Of a stretch of DNA of 22,043 bases, positions 20,515-22,043 are shown one piece after another. A program made the position numbers and the translations under genes. This stretch comes from an uncultured Nocardioides sp. (GTDB lineage Bacteria; Actinomycetota; Actinomycetes; Propionibacteriales; Nocardioidaceae). The stretch's first letter is position 1, and every line of letters starts with the position of its first letter. Below the pieces are notes generated by a model. That model made no database searches. It had not been told where the DNA came from and was given only the letters and a program-made list of their open reading frames with translations. The stretch spans positions 1 through 22,043 of the forward strand of contig NZ_CAMPGZ010000048.1 of assembly GCF_946885725.1 (NCBI RefSeq), written 5' to 3'.

Positions 20515-21606
20515 ATGGCCACGCTGACCGACCGCGAGGTGGCTCGCTGGCGGCTGCGCACGCAGCGCCTCGCCGCCCCGCACGCCGAGGACGCGGCTGC
20601 CGTCGTCGAGCACCTGCTCTGCGTCCAGGCCGAGAACGTCGGCCAGACCGCGTGGGCCGTCGCCGCCCGCACCGCGACGCCCGACGCCGCCGACCTCGAC
20701 GCCCTGGTCGCCGACGGGCGGGTGGTCCGCACCCACGTGCTCCGGACGACCTGGCACTACGCGCGTGCCGAGGACATCGGCTGGCTGCTCGAGCTCACCG
20801 AGCCGCGGGTGCGGCGCACCATCCGGAAGGGCCTCATCGCCGCCGGCGACTTCGACGACCAGCGGATCGACCGGATGACCGGGATCGTGCTCGACACCCT
20901 GGCCGCCGCCCCCGACCGCACCCGCGACGAGCTCGCGGAGGCGCTCGGGGCCGAGGGGCTCGACCCCGGCGGCTACGCGCTGATGCTGCTGCTCGCCGAC
21001 CTGGAGCTGCGGCGGCTCGTCGTCAGCGGCCGCCCGCGCGACGGCGTGCACACCTACGCCCGCTACGAGGACAGGGTCCCCGCCCGGTCTTTCGACCGCG
21101 ACGAGGCGCTGGCGACGCTCGCGCTGCGCTACGTCACCGGGCACGGCCCCGCGACCCTCGACGACCTCGTCTACTGGGCGACGCTCACCCGCGGCGACGC
21201 CAAGAAGGGCCTGGCCGCGGTGCAGGACCAGCTGGAGTCGTTCGAGCACGACGGCCGCACCTACTGGCACGCGCCGGGCGACGAGCCGCCGGCGCCCGAC
21301 GCCACGGTCGAGCCGCGCGGGCACCTGCTGCTGATCCTCGACGAGCTCTACCGCGGCTACCAGGACAGCCGGATGGTCCTCGACGGCGCGGGCCGGGTGC
21401 CGCGCGGCCGCGAGACCGCGATCGGCATGGCCGTGGTCGACGGCCAGATGGTCGCCAAGATGAAGCGCACCGTCACCGCCCGCAAGGTGCGCTTCGACCT
21501 CACGCCGTACGACACGCTCCGGGACGGCGACCGGGACGCGCTCGACGAGGCGGCCCAGCGCTACGCGGCGTTCCTCGGCGTCGAGCGAGAAGTGATCGTG
21601 AGCTAG
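20515..21606 (+). CDS. Winged-helix DNA-binding protein of the HTH_42/AlkZ-like family
   Basis: 363 residues of the HTH_42 (PF06224) group that includes the crosslink/alkylation glycosylases AlkZ and YcaQ. Family features are the N-terminal WRLRTQRLA, the LLCVQAEN segment (34-41), VRTHVLRTTWHYARAEDIGWLLEL (72-95), the middle winged helices (RYVTGHGPATLDDLVYWATLTRGDAKKGL) and the C-terminal GHLLLILDELYRGYQDSRMVL with a beta domain to the end. AlkZ has a catalytic Q-x-Q pair; here Q38-A-E40 is found, so the second Gln is Glu. It may thus be a DNA-binding relative or a glycosylase with changed chemistry. The ATG has GGAGG five bases upstream. It ends one base before the convergent last gene. Confidence 0.85.
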   Translation: MATLTDREVARWRLRTQRLAAPHAEDAAAVVEHLLCVQAENVGQTAWAVAARTATPDAADLDALVADGRVVRTHVLRTTWHYARAEDIGWLLELTEPRVRRTIRKGLIAAGDFDDQRIDRMTGIVLDTLAAAPDRTRDELAEALGAEGLDPGGYALMLLLADLELRRLVVSGRPRDGVHTYARYEDRVPARSFDRDEALATLALRYVTGHGPATLDDLVYWATLTRGDAKKGLAAVQDQLESFEHDGRTYWHAPGDEPPAPDATVEPRGHLLLILDELYRGYQDSRMVLDGAGRVPRGRETAIGMAVVDGQMVAKMKRTVTARKVRFDLTPYDTLRDGDRDALDEAAQRYAAFLGVEREVIVS

Positions 21607-21607
21607 C

Positions 21608-22043
21608 TCAGAAGCCCATCCGCTCGCGCTGCCGGGCCAGCCAGTCGACGTACACCGGGAACCGCCACCGCTCCGCGAGCTCCACGGCCCGGTCCGCCCA
21701 CGCCCTGGCCCGCTCCAGGTCGCCGCACGTGGCCGCGGCCAGCGCGGCATACCCGTCCACCGGCCCGACCATCATCGCCACGCCGCCGTTGGCGGTCCGG
21801 CCGAGGTAGGGCTCGAGCTGGTCCAGCGCCCGGCGGGCCAGGCCGGGGTCCTGCGCCACCGCGGCCGCCTCGGCCTCGAACGAGTAGGACAGCAGGGACT
21901 GCCAGGTCTGGTCCTCCTCGTGGTACTGCCAGCGCACCAGCGCCCGCCGGAGCTCCTCGACCTCGCGCGCGCGGGCCAGCACCGCGTGCGCGAACGGGAA
22001 CGACATCGACTGGTGGGTGAGGAACGGGACCATCGGGACGTAC
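21608..22043 (-). CDS. C-terminal part of a helical-repeat (TPR-like) protein, probable ATPase-type regulator, truncated by the window
   Basis: About 144 residues are visible; the frame is open to the last base, so the 5' part is outside the window, and the ATG at 22033 is probably internal. The visible part is all helix, with paired helices of TPR character (PFAHAVLARAREVEELRRALVRWQ, SYSFEAEAAAVAQDPGLARRALDQLEPYLG, AALAAATCGDLERARAWADRAVELAERWRFP) and ends RERMGF. C-terminal regions like this occur in actinobacterial SARP/BTAD or LuxR-type large regulators. No DNA-binding or ATPase motif is in the visible part, so the family is inference. Confidence 0.7.
   Translation of the reverse strand, partial: YVPMVPFLTHQSMSFPFAHAVLARAREVEELRRALVRWQYHEEDQTWQSLLSYSFEAEAAAVAQDPGLARRALDQLEPYLGRTANGGVAMMVGPVDGYAALAAATCGDLERARAWADRAVELAERWRFPVYVDWLARQRERMGF

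Noticed and set aside
19255..21750. 831-codon minus-strand open frame opposite the ATPase and HTH_42 genes
   Set aside because: Antisense shadow caused by third-position GC; no family features, and it covers the regulated promoter.

Overview
The window is a high-GC chromosomal segment (strong third-position G/C, many GTG starts, both Shine-Dalgarno and leaderless starts) that looks like an actinobacterium. Gene content (secreted EEP nucleases, a GAPKTGTT-type sulfotransferase cluster, an accD1/accA1/HMG-CoA lyase operon, a Fpg-like glycosylase next to a small rhodanese) makes Nocardioidaceae, for example Nocardioides, my best guess. That is inference from memory of gene families, not a search. 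I see no rRNA, tRNA, CRISPR array, transposase or phage gene. No stretch longer than about 160 bases lacks a gene.

Layout. 28-2240 (minus): two paralogous secreted endonuclease/exonuclease/phosphatase (EEP) proteins. 2397-4764 (plus): a class V aminotransferase followed 4 nt later by an S33 proline-iminopeptidase-like hydrolase. 4787-4842: a degenerate repeat between convergent genes. 4849-5763 (minus): a secreted propeller-like protein. 5853-6410 (minus): a TetR repressor, divergent from a SAM methyltransferase (6550-7614). 7683-12121 (plus): a leucine-catabolism operon with the 3-methylcrotonyl-CoA carboxylase beta subunit, the biotinylated alpha subunit and HMG-CoA lyase. 12128-12201: a large inverted repeat. 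12233-15736 (plus): sulfotransferase, degenerate sulfotransferase-like protein, sulfotransferase. 15697-16392 (minus): EcsC-family protein. 16510-17199 (plus): leucyl/phenylalanyl-tRNA-protein transferase. 17284-17649 (plus): small four-helix membrane protein. 17654-19194 (minus): rhodanese, Fpg/Nei-like glycosylase and a small conserved protein. 19312-21606 (plus): AAA-type ATPase and a winged-helix (HTH_42/AlkZ-like) protein. 21608-end (minus): C-terminal part of a helical-repeat protein, probably a regulator.

How the parts connect. The clearest regulatory unit is the TetR gene plus the carboxylase operon. Both start codons lie 6-7 nt after an identical TAACCT -10 box embedded in a palindrome with the left half GGTTAACG, so the repressor probably controls itself and leucine/isovalerate breakdown. 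The most unusual structures are a 60-bp double-hairpin element read in frame inside accD1, the sulfotransferase-like protein without a PAPS loop between two intact paralogues, a 74-bp inverted repeat after the carboxylase operon, and stop codons that double as the -10 box of the next gene in the Fpg region.
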